Positions 55,688 through 63,863 of a DNA stretch of 64,000 nt are shown piece after piece. Below the pieces are notes generated by a model that searched no databases, had not been told where the DNA came from, and saw only the letters and a program-made list of their open reading frames with translations. This DNA comes from Vibrio neptunius (GTDB taxonomy: Bacteria > Pseudomonadota > Gammaproteobacteria > Enterobacterales > Vibrionaceae), in contig CP079860.1 in assembly GCA_019339365.1 (NCBI GenBank), forward strand, positions 744,001-808,000, in the 5' to 3' direction. Position 1 is the first letter of the stretch. Each line of letters starts with the position of its first letter. Position numbers and translations under genes: made by a program.

Positions 55688-56847
55688 AACGCCCCTCCTT
55701 TAACAAAGTCACCATTATTGGCAAAGGCGTTATATAACCATGACTTGGTGGCACTATGACCTGTGCCTATCTGGTTCCAAACCTTATACTCATCAAGCTG
55801 CTGTTGGCTATTTAGCTTAAAAAGAAATACTCGCGCTGCGCCGCCACTGCGCGCGTAGTTGCCATTTTTGCTAATCACTTCTAGCATTTCAAACTTACCG
55901 ATCACATTGCCATCTTTGACCTCTGATTGAAACGTTCGATTTTCCACATCAATTAAATAGCGATATTTACGTGTTTCAGCCCAGACATAACGACCTGTGG
56001 GGCTAATACTTCTTTTTCGAAAACGAGCATCTTCAACGCTGCTAGTGTCATCAGGACTCACACCATAAAGCCTTTTATTGGTGGCTTCATCGTATACGCC
56101 GACCCCTAAATCCGAAGCAATAATGCGCTTACCATTATAGATAACCGAATCTTCATTAAACTTGATATCGACTTGCTGCTTTTCACCGCTGCTTAAGGTG
56201 TATTTCCAGTCTTTAAATTGGTCGACATAGTAGAGGTAGCTGCTGTCTTCGGCCCATAAAAATTCTGGATAGCCCCGTGAGCGGCCCAGCTCAATATATT
56301 CGCCGGTTTGCAAATCTTTAATCACCTTAAACATGCCCTCTTCGGCTGAATAAGCCAGCGCGAGATAGCGGTTATTGGGTGATATACGCATTAAGCGAAC
56401 CTTGCCATTAAATTCATCGGCCACCAAACGCAGATCGGTACCATCGGTTTTTATACTCCACACTTTATCGCGCCGCTCATAAAGATCTTTTGAAACATTG
56501 CTGCCATTGTCCCAGCGGAATACCACTCGCGGTAGATCGTACGAGTCTTGGTTGTTGAGATCTTCTCTGGGCCACTCTTTGGCCTTGTAAATAGCGTAAC
56601 TTGGTTTCCCTGTGTCTGGATCGTAAGTAACGTAGTTATGCTCTGTGATATACACCCGACCATCGTCCCATTGCTGGGCATTTTTGGCCGCGATCCGCTC
56701 TTCTACCGTTTGCGGTGGCGCAGCAACAGACTGCGGGTTTTGTGGTGGTTCGACACTGGCCGTTGGCTTGGGCTGCGTCTCTTGCCACTTGCACCCTGCC
56801 AGTAAAACCAACCCCAGCAAGGGTAAGAGTGAATGCGCTTTCATCAT
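55684..56847 (-). CDS. Lipoprotein A of the array (putative immunity protein)
   Basis: 387 residues from ATGATG at 56847, with AAAGAGG upstream; the longer frame adds 10 unlikely residues. Normal lipoprotein signal (K-A-H-S-L-L-P-L-L-G-L-V-L-L-A-G-C). Block 1 is type 2 (S-Y-A-I-Y-K ... G-S-N-V-S-K) and block 2 is type 1, the opposite combination to lipoprotein C. First lipoprotein of the array, 33 bp after the MIX-like gene. Its stop overlaps the start of lipoprotein B. Confidence 0.75.
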   Translation of the reverse strand: MMKAHSLLPLLGLVLLAGCKWQETQPKPTASVEPPQNPQSVAAPPQTVEERIAAKNAQQWDDGRVYITEHNYVTYDPDTGKPSYAIYKAKEWPREDLNNQDSYDLPRVVFRWDNGSNVSKDLYERRDKVWSIKTDGTDLRLVADEFNGKVRLMRISPNNRYLALAYSAEEGMFKVIKDLQTGEYIELGRSRGYPEFLWAEDSSYLYYVDQFKDWKYTLSSGEKQQVDIKFNEDSVIYNGKRIIASDLGVGVYDEATNKRLYGVSPDDTSSVEDARFRKRSISPTGRYVWAETRKYRYLIDVENRTFQSEVKDGNVIGKFEMLEVISKNGNYARSGGAARVFLFKLNSQQQLDEYKVWNQIGTGHSATKSWLYNAFANNGDFVKGGAL

Positions 56848-56880
56848 CGCCTCTTTATGGTTGTTGCCCGCGCCCATGCA

Positions 56881-58650
56881 TTATGATTCCTCGGCCAACG
56901 CCACATCAGATTGAGATGCCAACAAGTCACTCAACGTTTTGTTACTGAAGATCTCCGTTTGGTTGTTGCGCTTATGGCGGCTTTGTCCGAGATACACTCG
57001 CACTAAATCGACATTTTTCACCTCAGCAGGCCAACCTGAAAACTGGATAGAGCGAATCCCTTTTTGGTGGGCGACACAATCTTTTAAGTAGTGGCGCTGA
57101 CACCAATCACCTTGGGTATCTCGTAACTCAAAGTAGTCGTCAAGCTCATCCACCGTCGTATCAATTGGATAAGTGAAGGTTAACTTGGGCTTTGGTCCAT
57201 TGATATAAGTCCCTGCTATCGTTTTATCTACCTGATTGGCCAGCACTAAATATCGCCTGATTTGCTCTTGCGACACTTCAGGCATCACTAAGGCTCTTGT
57301 CACGCCCTCTGATTGTTTAAAACTTTGCGTACTGCTGTAGTGTTCGATATCGGTCAGTTCGGTCGCTTGACTTGGGTCCGACTCAAAGGCGGCCAACTGC
57401 TGTAGGCTCAGTTGGGATTCGCTGTAGTAGAGTGACACGCTCTGTTGTTCGCCAAGAATTTTGTAAGGTATCCAAATATGCGGTAAAGGGTGCCCTTCGG
57501 CTTCACGGTAGTTCGGGGTTGCCCCAGTGAATGGGCTGGGTTTGGTTGCCACTTTTACCACTACCTGAGGGTCAAAATCGGTCAGCACCACTTCAATCTC
57601 TTCTTGAATGATATTGAAGACACGCGCTTCACCGACATCATTAAGCCTTCCCTTATAAATCACGCTGCCATTGACACGGACTTGAAACGGCTCGTAGCAG
57701 TACGGGCTGCCTGTTTCTGGATGAGTAAGACGAATATCGGCGTGTCGTTTCGGTTTCTGTTCCCCTGGCTTGGCATAACGGTAATAGTCAACATCGATAT
57801 CTAAGAAATAGCCACTGTCATTAATCTCTAATTCGCGCCAAATCTTATCTTTCCACAGCACGTAAATGTAACCCTTCATATGCCGTGCAGCGGATTTTTC
57901 CGACTTTTCATCCGTGATAAAATGCATCGGCACCACAGGCACCAAGACATTGTCCCATTCGTCCTTCTCGACGCTGCTATCCACAGGCTCGACACCTTTT
58001 GCCAGTAACAGCTTGAGTGGTTGCGGTAAGCCGCGCATCGGCAAGGCCAAATACAGGTTCCTTGGACTTTCATCGAGAGCATCAAACACGGAAAGGCTGC
58101 GATGGCGATTGTGAGGGTCTTGCTTCGGTTTGGCGGTTTTTCGATAATGAAACTCTGTCTTAGACAACATCAGGTACGCGGCATGATTTGGCAGCTGTCC
58201 GGCAACCTCAACCACAATCTTTTTGTCTGGAGAAGGTTCAACTGGGGTCACCTTAGGATTGGGGGCCAAATAAACATCGTCGCTGACAGCATCGTAGTTG
58301 GCTTTAAGGAATTTCTTGGCTGGTTTCGCCGCCAGCGCTTCAATACGCTTCTTGAGCATAGGGTAAGCGATCAGTTCAGCTTCTGAGAGCGGGTGTTGTC
58401 GCCTAAATGTTGAGAGCGCCAACCAGTCGGCACGCGCGAGGTGCTGTTTAATATGTTCCAGTAGGCGGTAGTTGTCTTTATGAGCCGATTGAGGGATAGC
58501 ATCAGACAGGGGCTTAGGTAGTGCTGCGAGTAAGTCCTTTGGATTGTGGGCACGCGACAGCTGCCCGATGCATTCATCTGGCGAGAGTAAGTAGTCCAGC
58601 ATGTCACGAGAAGCCGTGTATGCCGGCACAAATTTGCAAACCAATAACAT
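56881..58650 (-). CDS. MIX-like / VasX-N-like protein, candidate effector or adaptor
   Basis: 589 residues from ATG 58650, with GGAGGAC upstream; an ATG five codons earlier lacks a site. No signal peptide. Around residues 255-285 it has R-H-M-K-G-Y-I-Y-V-L-W-K-D-K-I-W-R-E-L-E-I. This is close to the R-x-G-[YW]-[LI]-Y-[VL] ... W-x-E pattern of MIX and VasX N-terminal domains of type VI effectors. The N-terminal ~110 residues are helical. The C-terminal ~200 have no family I know. As first gene of the array it may be a carrier or co-effector for the large OmpA protein. Confidence 0.55.
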   Translation of the reverse strand: MLLVCKFVPAYTASRDMLDYLLSPDECIGQLSRAHNPKDLLAALPKPLSDAIPQSAHKDNYRLLEHIKQHLARADWLALSTFRRQHPLSEAELIAYPMLKKRIEALAAKPAKKFLKANYDAVSDDVYLAPNPKVTPVEPSPDKKIVVEVAGQLPNHAAYLMLSKTEFHYRKTAKPKQDPHNRHRSLSVFDALDESPRNLYLALPMRGLPQPLKLLLAKGVEPVDSSVEKDEWDNVLVPVVPMHFITDEKSEKSAARHMKGYIYVLWKDKIWRELEINDSGYFLDIDVDYYRYAKPGEQKPKRHADIRLTHPETGSPYCYEPFQVRVNGSVIYKGRLNDVGEARVFNIIQEEIEVVLTDFDPQVVVKVATKPSPFTGATPNYREAEGHPLPHIWIPYKILGEQQSVSLYYSESQLSLQQLAAFESDPSQATELTDIEHYSSTQSFKQSEGVTRALVMPEVSQEQIRRYLVLANQVDKTIAGTYINGPKPKLTFTYPIDTTVDELDDYFELRDTQGDWCQRHYLKDCVAHQKGIRSIQFSGWPAEVKNVDLVRVYLGQSRHKRNNQTEIFSNKTLSDLLASQSDVALAEES

Positions 58651-59341
58651 GTGAGTCCTCCACAACCCTTAATGTTTTTTAAAGCGGTAGCCAATAAACC
58701 TGAGGTTTATATAAGGATTTGGTGAACGATAAACTAATGACTCTCTGGTTAAAATTCAACCACATAAAGGCAAGTAAGTTATAATGCACAGTAAAATGGT
58801 TAGAAGCACTATGATTAATGGCGATTTTGCTGGTAAATGCGCGCTCGCCGCAGTGTATTTTAGTGGCATGCGTTCGGTGCTCGCGAAGCGAGATAACGGT
58901 AGAGCTGACCATTGAGCTAGATAGAAAGGCACGCTAGCATCGATAATACCTCTTATGTCACTGGCAAACAGTGAGACAAATTCACTTATTCCTCATCCAC
59001 TTATGCTGCGTACCTTTGCCTACCTTAATCATCGATGCAATGTCTACTTTTAAGTAAACAAGCTCATATTCTAGGTTCAAATTTCATTCACAAAATACTT
59101 ATATTGATCTCACTATTGAGCTACATTCAACTAGAAGCTATGAAATTTGACTAATTTGCTCGCACTATATCTTGTTAGCAATCGGTATTGAGAAGTTCAT
59201 TGGCTGTATTAAACAGCACATTAACGCACTGGCTGCATTTAACAGTGCAAAGTTAACGGGCTACAAATCAACAACAAAAATACGGCACTTTTAAGATGGT
59301 ATAAACGTAAAGACGCGACAACAATTGGGGGAGAGGAACCA
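58651..59341. other. Divergent upstream region between the array and the cysteine hydrolase gene
   Basis: 691 bp that should carry both promoters. A short GCTCGC/GCGAGA inverted repeat lies near 58879. A 39-codon ATG frame at 58796 and a minus-strand frame at 58679-58912 overlap each other; neither is convincing. A near-repeat CACATTAACGCACTGGCTG / CAGTGCAAAGTTAAC occurs near 59217-59260. Confidence 0.45.
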
Positions 59342-60382
59342 ATGTATAAAAATGATGCAATTGCGAGTCTAAAACAATACAACAAACTGGACGAGGTTGA
59401 CGTAGAACCCGGAGACGTACTGATATTTAAAGTCTTTCCCGGGTGGGCATTTGGTAAAATCGAACTCGGAATTACATGGGGACAAAAACTTCTTCATAAA
59501 AAATCAGCGGACGAGAAATTTGGCATAAAATTAAGAGGTTCATCATCGTCTGAGCATGCCGCCATTGGTTTGGAAAATGACACGGTCGCTGAGGCTTGTG
59601 CAGAAGTGCATGAGGTTCATGAAATAGAAAATAACCCAGCGATTGTATTTAAATGTAAAAACAAAGAATTGGCTAAAGGAGCGGTGGCGGTATCCAAGGC
59701 GTTATGTCGAATCGAGGTCGACACCAGACCCAAAGGTAGGACCATTCATAATGGGTATTATGATATGGATGGAGCCAAAAAATCTTTGTTCAAACAAAGA
59801 GAATTTAAGTCAACGACCAATCAGTTTATCGAAGAAATTGTCGATTTCGTTTATGGTACCAGCAATACAATCCCTAACATGTTTTGTTCACAGCTCGCTG
59901 TCGCCGCCTATGAGGGTGCCTCTGTTGCCATATATGGAAAAACGTGTTTCGGCTCAGATCCTCGAGGCGTCACCCCGAAATATTTGGAACACCTACTGAA
60001 CACCAACGGGAATTTTTATCTCGCAGGAAAGCTGAAAATCCCTCCTCTGATCCTCCACACTCATAAGGTGATAAAAAAATATGAGCATGCAAAGAAGTGG
60101 AAGCAAAGTGAAGCGTCTAAAGAGCTGATCGAAGCTCTAGAAGCAGCATGGAGTTTGCAGGGAGACGAAAGAGGAACCGGTTACGGCCTACTCCTCGATA
60201 TTTATGAGCGCTATTTCGGACTGAATGTAAAGCCAGAGTATCGGGATGACATGCTCGAACTGTCTGATGAATATCTAGATCAGTGTCCTGCAATGAAAGC
60301 AATGGGTATGAAACCAAAAAGAAGCGGCCGCTTATACAAAATGGTGTTTAAAGAGATTGCTCCGTTAAAATACTTTTTATGA
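59342..60382 (+). CDS. Permuted NlpC/P60 (YiiX-like) cysteine hydrolase, candidate effector
   Basis: 346 residues, no signal peptide, with GGGGAGAGG upstream. P-G-D-V-L-I-F near the start, then His72 in S-S-E-H-A-A-I-G and Cys182 in N-M-F-C-S-Q-L-A-V-A-A-Y-E give the His-before-Cys order of the permuted papain-like NlpC/P60 group (YiiX/YebB). Members cleave peptidoglycan peptides or act on lipids. V. cholerae TseH, a type VI effector, belongs to this wider group. The C-terminal ~120 residues are helical and unassigned. Its position opposite the array suggests a secreted toxin, but no immunity gene lies directly beside it. Confidence 0.65.
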   Translation: MYKNDAIASLKQYNKLDEVDVEPGDVLIFKVFPGWAFGKIELGITWGQKLLHKKSADEKFGIKLRGSSSSEHAAIGLENDTVAEACAEVHEVHEIENNPAIVFKCKNKELAKGAVAVSKALCRIEVDTRPKGRTIHNGYYDMDGAKKSLFKQREFKSTTNQFIEEIVDFVYGTSNTIPNMFCSQLAVAAYEGASVAIYGKTCFGSDPRGVTPKYLEHLLNTNGNFYLAGKLKIPPLILHTHKVIKKYEHAKKWKQSEASKELIEALEAAWSLQGDERGTGYGLLLDIYERYFGLNVKPEYRDDMLELSDEYLDQCPAMKAMGMKPKRSGRLYKMVFKEIAPLKYFL

Positions 60383-60434
60383 TACCAGTGATGGTTGGGC
60401 GCTAAAGCGGTTCTGACCTACAAAGTAACAGGTA

Positions 60435-60467
60435 ATGCGTAACCCTCAGTGGGTTACGCATTTTTTT
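60435..60467 (+). terminator. Terminator of the cysteine hydrolase gene
   Basis: ATGCGTAACCC / GGGTTACGCAT, perfect 11-bp stem and T7 run. Confidence 0.92.
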
Positions 60468-60570
60468 AGCGGCTTTAACAAGCAGCCTGAGTTCGCCATT
60501 GGTCACACTAACCTAGAAGTAAAGACAACCACAGCAAACAACGTCAGCGGCCCATTCGCAAAGGTGTTGC

Positions 60571-61185
60571 TTACGCTTTACCCTTTACTCCACAACCTTT
60601 GATCACTAACTGGGTGATAAATTCAGCGGCTTGTTGGTAATCATCATTATCTAGGCTATCTTTCTGCATGACGGTACCGATCTGCCAGCTAAAATCAGCG
60701 TAAGTCTGCGTCGCCGCCCAGATGGTGAACATTAGGTGGTGGGCAGGGACTTTATCCATCAGTCCTTGTTCACTCCAAGTCGCGAACTTATCCAACATCA
60801 TCTGTGACTGCTTAAATAGCTCCTGCCCGATATCTTGTGGCAGCGCCTTAGCACCGGACATCACTTCATTAGCGAACACCTTGGACGCGTGTGGGTGGTC
60901 GCGTGAAATGCGCAGCTTAGCTTCAATGTATTGAGTTAAGGCTTCGACTGGGTCGTCGAGTTCTTCAATCGGGCGAGAGGCTTCCAGCAACGGCTGAGTC
61001 ACCGTCTGGAGTACGGCATAGTAGAGCTTGTCTTTGCTGCTGAAGTAGTAGAACACATTGGGTTTAGGGATATCCGCGGCTTTTGCAATATCCGCCATCT
61101 TTGTCGCTGCGTAGCCATGGCTGGCAAATTGTTCACTCGCGACATCGATAATCAATCCCTGATTTTTCTGCCTGATACGAGACAT
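60571..61185 (-). CDS. RutR-like TetR-family regulator
   Basis: 204 residues. The N-terminal TetR helix-turn-helix has F-A-S-H-G-Y-A-A-T-K-M-A-D-I-A and V-F-Y-Y-F-S-S-K-D-K-L-Y-Y-A-V-L. The C-terminal domain follows E. coli RutR closely: R-D-H-P-H-A-S-K-V-F in place of R-D-Y-P-Q-A-S-R-L-F, then H-H-L-M-F-T-I-W-A-A-T-Q-T-Y-A-D-F. RutR senses pyrimidines and controls pyrimidine and purine catabolism. Here the gene is divergent from aceB. The RutR-like palindromes before xdhA are plausible targets. Confidence 0.85.
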   Translation of the reverse strand: MSRIRQKNQGLIIDVASEQFASHGYAATKMADIAKAADIPKPNVFYYFSSKDKLYYAVLQTVTQPLLEASRPIEELDDPVEALTQYIEAKLRISRDHPHASKVFANEVMSGAKALPQDIGQELFKQSQMMLDKFATWSEQGLMDKVPAHHLMFTIWAATQTYADFSWQIGTVMQKDSLDNDDYQQAAEFITQLVIKGCGVKGKA

Positions 61186-61212
61186 TGTTATTCCCTATAC
61201 ATCTGGTGTAAC

Positions 61213-61232
61213 AACATACTAAACAATATGTT
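61213..61232. promoter_or_regulatory. Palindrome near the TetR start, possible autoregulatory operator
   Basis: AACATA-N8-TATGTT, 28 bp upstream of the TetR start codon. It does not resemble the TTGACC sites, so it may serve this regulator or a different one. Confidence 0.45.
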
Positions 61233-61317
61233 AAGAGAGACAAAGTGATGAGGCTAAAAAAGCCCGCAATATCACGAATGTTAATCGCTTCAACACCCCG
61301 TCGAACCCTCATTTAAA

Positions 61318-61327
61318 TTGTATACAA
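61318..61327. promoter_or_regulatory. Putative GntR/FCD operator, copy 5
   Basis: TTGTATACAA, about 280 bp before aceB and 130 bp before the TetR gene. Confidence 0.65.
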
Positions 61328-61564
61328 ATTAAAAATGCCATGTTCGATGGTTAAATCTCTCAATATAGCAACCCCTATTGCCATATTTTTTCAACATAGA
61401 ATATTTAACCTAAGTGATTGCTAACCCCATAAGACCAAGCAATCATTGTTTTATATAAATTATCTTTACGTAAAAATAATTGATCAAACATGCAATTGAA
61501 AAATAAATGTTAAATACTCTTTGATTGTTTGCCAATTTTCTCATATAAGTATTCATGTGAGGTT

Positions 61565-61580
61565 ATTTTGTATACAAAAT
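61565..61580. promoter_or_regulatory. Putative GntR/FCD operator, copy 6
   Basis: ATTTTGTATACAAAAT is a perfect 16-bp palindrome, the best copy in the window. It ends 29 bp before the aceB start codon. Confidence 0.72.
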
Positions 61581-61609
61581 AGATCAATATTGTTTAAAGG
61601 AGGCGAACA

Positions 61610-63238
61610 ATGATTTTGAACGATCCAGCCGAAAGAGAAGACACTGCCTGTCTGAAGGTTGTCGGTCATACAGACAAGCCAGGCTATAAGGAGATCCTGT
61701 CAGATGAAGCCCTTTCTTTTCTGACCGTATTGATACACAGATTTGGCGCCCGTCGTCACGCTTTACTGCAAGCACGCGAGGAACAGCAAAAGCTATACGA
61801 TGCAGGCGCATTGCCAGATTTCAGAACCGACACGCAAGCGATTCGTGATGACACATCGTGGAAAGTGGCCCCACCACCACCAGAGCTATTGGATCGCCGC
61901 GTAGAGATTACCGGACCAGTTGACAGAAAAATGGTCATCAACGCTTTGAATTCCGGCGCAAAAGTCTTTATGTGCTGCTTTGAAGATGCTTCTTCTCCAA
62001 CATGGGAAAACATGGTCGAAGGGCAAATCAACCTCAGAGACGCCAACGCAGGCACCATCAGCTACTTTGACGATAAAAAAAATAAGCAATATAAGCTGAA
62101 TGCCAACCCTGCCCTACTGATCGCTCGTCCACGCGGCCTGCACCTGCCAGAGCAATCAATCCAATTCAATCAGCAAGCGATTCCAGGCTGTCTAATGGAT
62201 TTCGCTTTGTACTTCTATCACAACTACCTGACCCGAGCGCAACAAGGGCTGGGCGTTTACTACTACATTCCTAAGCTTGAAAGCATGGAAGAAGCAGCGT
62301 GGTGGGAGGACGTATTTACTTTCACCGAAGATCACTTCGGCGTGGCTCGTGGCACGATCCGCGCGACGGTACTGATCGAAACCCTGCCCGCTGTGTTCCA
62401 GATGGAAGAAATGCTCTATGCCATGCGCGATCATATTGTGGCGATGAACTGTGGCCGCTGGGATTACATTTTCAGCTACATCAAAACGTTGAAAAACCAT
62501 CCAGATCGCATCCTGCCAGATCGTCATGTGGTCGGTATGGATAAAGAGTTTCTCAATGCTTACAGCCAGTTATTAGTCAGAACCTGCCACCAGCGTGGGG
62601 CGTTGGCCATGGGCGGCATGTCGGCCTTTATTCCAACCAAAGACCCGCAGGAGATGGAACGCGTGACCGCCAAAGTGATTGAAGATAAAGAACGCGAATC
62701 GCGCAATGGTCACGATGGCACTTGGGTGGCTCACCCTGCTTTGGTCGACTTGGCGATGTCTGTGTTTGATAAACACCTTGCAGGCAAAGTCAATCAGCTT
62801 GATTTTGTCAGCCCTACGCACGAAATCAGCGCAGAGCTGCTGCTTAAACCGTGTCAAGGCTCGCGTGACGAAGCTGGGGTGCGCAAGAACATTCGCATTG
62901 CCCTTTACTACATTGAGGCATGGATTCAGGGTTCAGGTTGTGTGCCTATCTATGGCCTGATGGAAGATGCCGCAACCGCCGAAATCTCACGCGCAAACAT
63001 CTGGCAGTGGATTCATCACGGCGTCAAGCTGGATGACGGCCAGACCTTCAACAAACAATTATTCCACACGTGGTTGTATCAGGAACTCGACACTATCAAA
63101 CAGGAAGTGGGTGAGGCTCGCTATGCGGCAGGCCGCTTTGAACAAACTGCTGACCTTTTCTATCAGTTGTCTACCGCACAAGCGTTCGCCACCTTCCTGA
63201 CCTTACCGAGCTACGAGCTTCTGCAAGGAGCCGCGTAA
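61610..63238 (+). CDS. aceB: Malate synthase A
   Basis: 542 residues. It condenses glyoxylate with acetyl-CoA to malate. Visible motifs: A-R-P-R-G-L-H-L-P-E, L-I-E-T-L-P-A-V-F-Q-M-E-E, the family signature R-D-H-I-V-A-M-N-C-G-R-W-D-Y-I-F-S and G-M-S-A-F-I-P-T-K-D-P-Q. Strong AAAGGAGG ribosome binding site. No isocitrate lyase gene lies beside it. Together with the GntR-type operators this points to use of glyoxylate from ureidoglycolate rather than a classic glyoxylate shunt pair. Confidence 0.97.
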   Translation: MILNDPAEREDTACLKVVGHTDKPGYKEILSDEALSFLTVLIHRFGARRHALLQAREEQQKLYDAGALPDFRTDTQAIRDDTSWKVAPPPPELLDRRVEITGPVDRKMVINALNSGAKVFMCCFEDASSPTWENMVEGQINLRDANAGTISYFDDKKNKQYKLNANPALLIARPRGLHLPEQSIQFNQQAIPGCLMDFALYFYHNYLTRAQQGLGVYYYIPKLESMEEAAWWEDVFTFTEDHFGVARGTIRATVLIETLPAVFQMEEMLYAMRDHIVAMNCGRWDYIFSYIKTLKNHPDRILPDRHVVGMDKEFLNAYSQLLVRTCHQRGALAMGGMSAFIPTKDPQEMERVTAKVIEDKERESRNGHDGTWVAHPALVDLAMSVFDKHLAGKVNQLDFVSPTHEISAELLLKPCQGSRDEAGVRKNIRIALYYIEAWIQGSGCVPIYGLMEDAATAEISRANIWQWIHHGVKLDDGQTFNKQLFHTWLYQELDTIKQEVGEARYAAGRFEQTADLFYQLSTAQAFATFLTLPSYELLQGAA

Positions 63239-63258
63239 ACAACAAATCAGCAGATAAC

Positions 63259-63442
63259 ATGGGAAGTTTAACTCCAGAACAAGCACTAGCCGTTATTGAC
63301 GGTACATTTCAGGCTGGACAACAGAGCCACAGCGCTGCTCTGGTGGTCGGTGTCAGTGGAGATATCTTCTAACCTCGACGAAAGCTGCGCCTTGCTTGGT
63401 ATCACTCACGCTGACCTGTTCTGTGACGAGAACGCGGCATAA
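63259..63442 (+). pseudogene. Small disrupted frame after aceB
   Basis: ATG 63259 opens 37 codons with protein-like sequence (S-L-T-P-E-Q-A-L-A-V-I-D-G-T-F, then A-A-L-V-V-G-V-S-G-D-I-F) and stops at 63372. Dropping one base near 63370 would continue into N-L-D-E-S-C-A-L-L-G-I-T-H-A-D-L-F-C and a stop at 63442. It could be a 60-residue protein with a frameshift or the remains of a larger one. Family not recognised. It follows aceB by 20 bp, so co-transcription is likely. Confidence 0.4.
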
Positions 63443-63451
63443 CTCTTGATA

Positions 63452-63475
63452 AAAAAGCGGCTACGGCCGCTTTTT
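63452..63475. terminator. Terminator after aceB
   Basis: AAAAAGCGGC / GCCGCTTTTT with a TACG loop. It can act in both directions. Confidence 0.9.
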
Positions 63476-63539
63476 GTCATCACTCTTAACGGTCAACCAC
63501 GGTACCACCCCATCACTGCCGACGAAATAACATAACAAA

Positions 63540-63863
63540 CTAGCGTCTGCCCTTGTTTAAGAAACGATTTAAAAACGTCAGCCTAGAGGGTGGTAATGTA
63601 AAAGCCATCACTATCATAAACACCAATCCAATAAAGCTATACCAATCCGTAAAGGCAGAGTTATCTGTCTCGAATATGAATAACCAGTTTCTTACAAAGG
63701 TTTTGTAAAACGTTAAGGAGTAGTGTTGACTACCGAATTGAACACCAACAAGAAAATAGATAATAAAGAAAATCACTTTATCTTTGCGCAGATACAGTTC
63801 AGAGAGATAGTGGCAAATAATCACACCGAATAAACTGACAAAGACGTACAGCCAAATAGACAT
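63540..63863 (-). CDS. Small membrane protein, 107 residues
   Basis: Three to four hydrophobic helices (I-W-L-Y-V-F-V-S-L-F-G-V-I-I, V-I-F-F-I-I-Y-F-L-V-G-V, F-I-G-L-V-F-M-I-V-M-A-F) and a basic C-terminus. No family recognised. Its ATG overlaps the stop of the upstream gene by one base (TAATG), so the two are translationally coupled. Confidence 0.65.
   Translation of the reverse strand: MSIWLYVFVSLFGVIICHYLSELYLRKDKVIFFIIYFLVGVQFGSQHYSLTFYKTFVRNWLFIFETDNSAFTDWYSFIGLVFMIVMAFTLPPSRLTFLNRFLNKGRR

Larger units (their letters stand above)
61186..61609. promoter_or_regulatory. Divergent promoter region TetR / aceB
   Basis: 424 bp, AT-rich, with a TetR-type palindrome near the TetR start and two GntR-type palindromes nearer aceB. 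No gene. Confidence 0.65.
63239..63539. other. Gap after aceB
   Basis: About 300 bp with a disrupted small frame and a terminator (listed separately). Nothing else was seen. Confidence 0.4.

Noticed and set aside
58679..58912. Overlapping frames on both strands upstream of the array
   Set aside because: Neither strand shows a ribosome binding site or recognisable family; the region is more likely promoter DNA.
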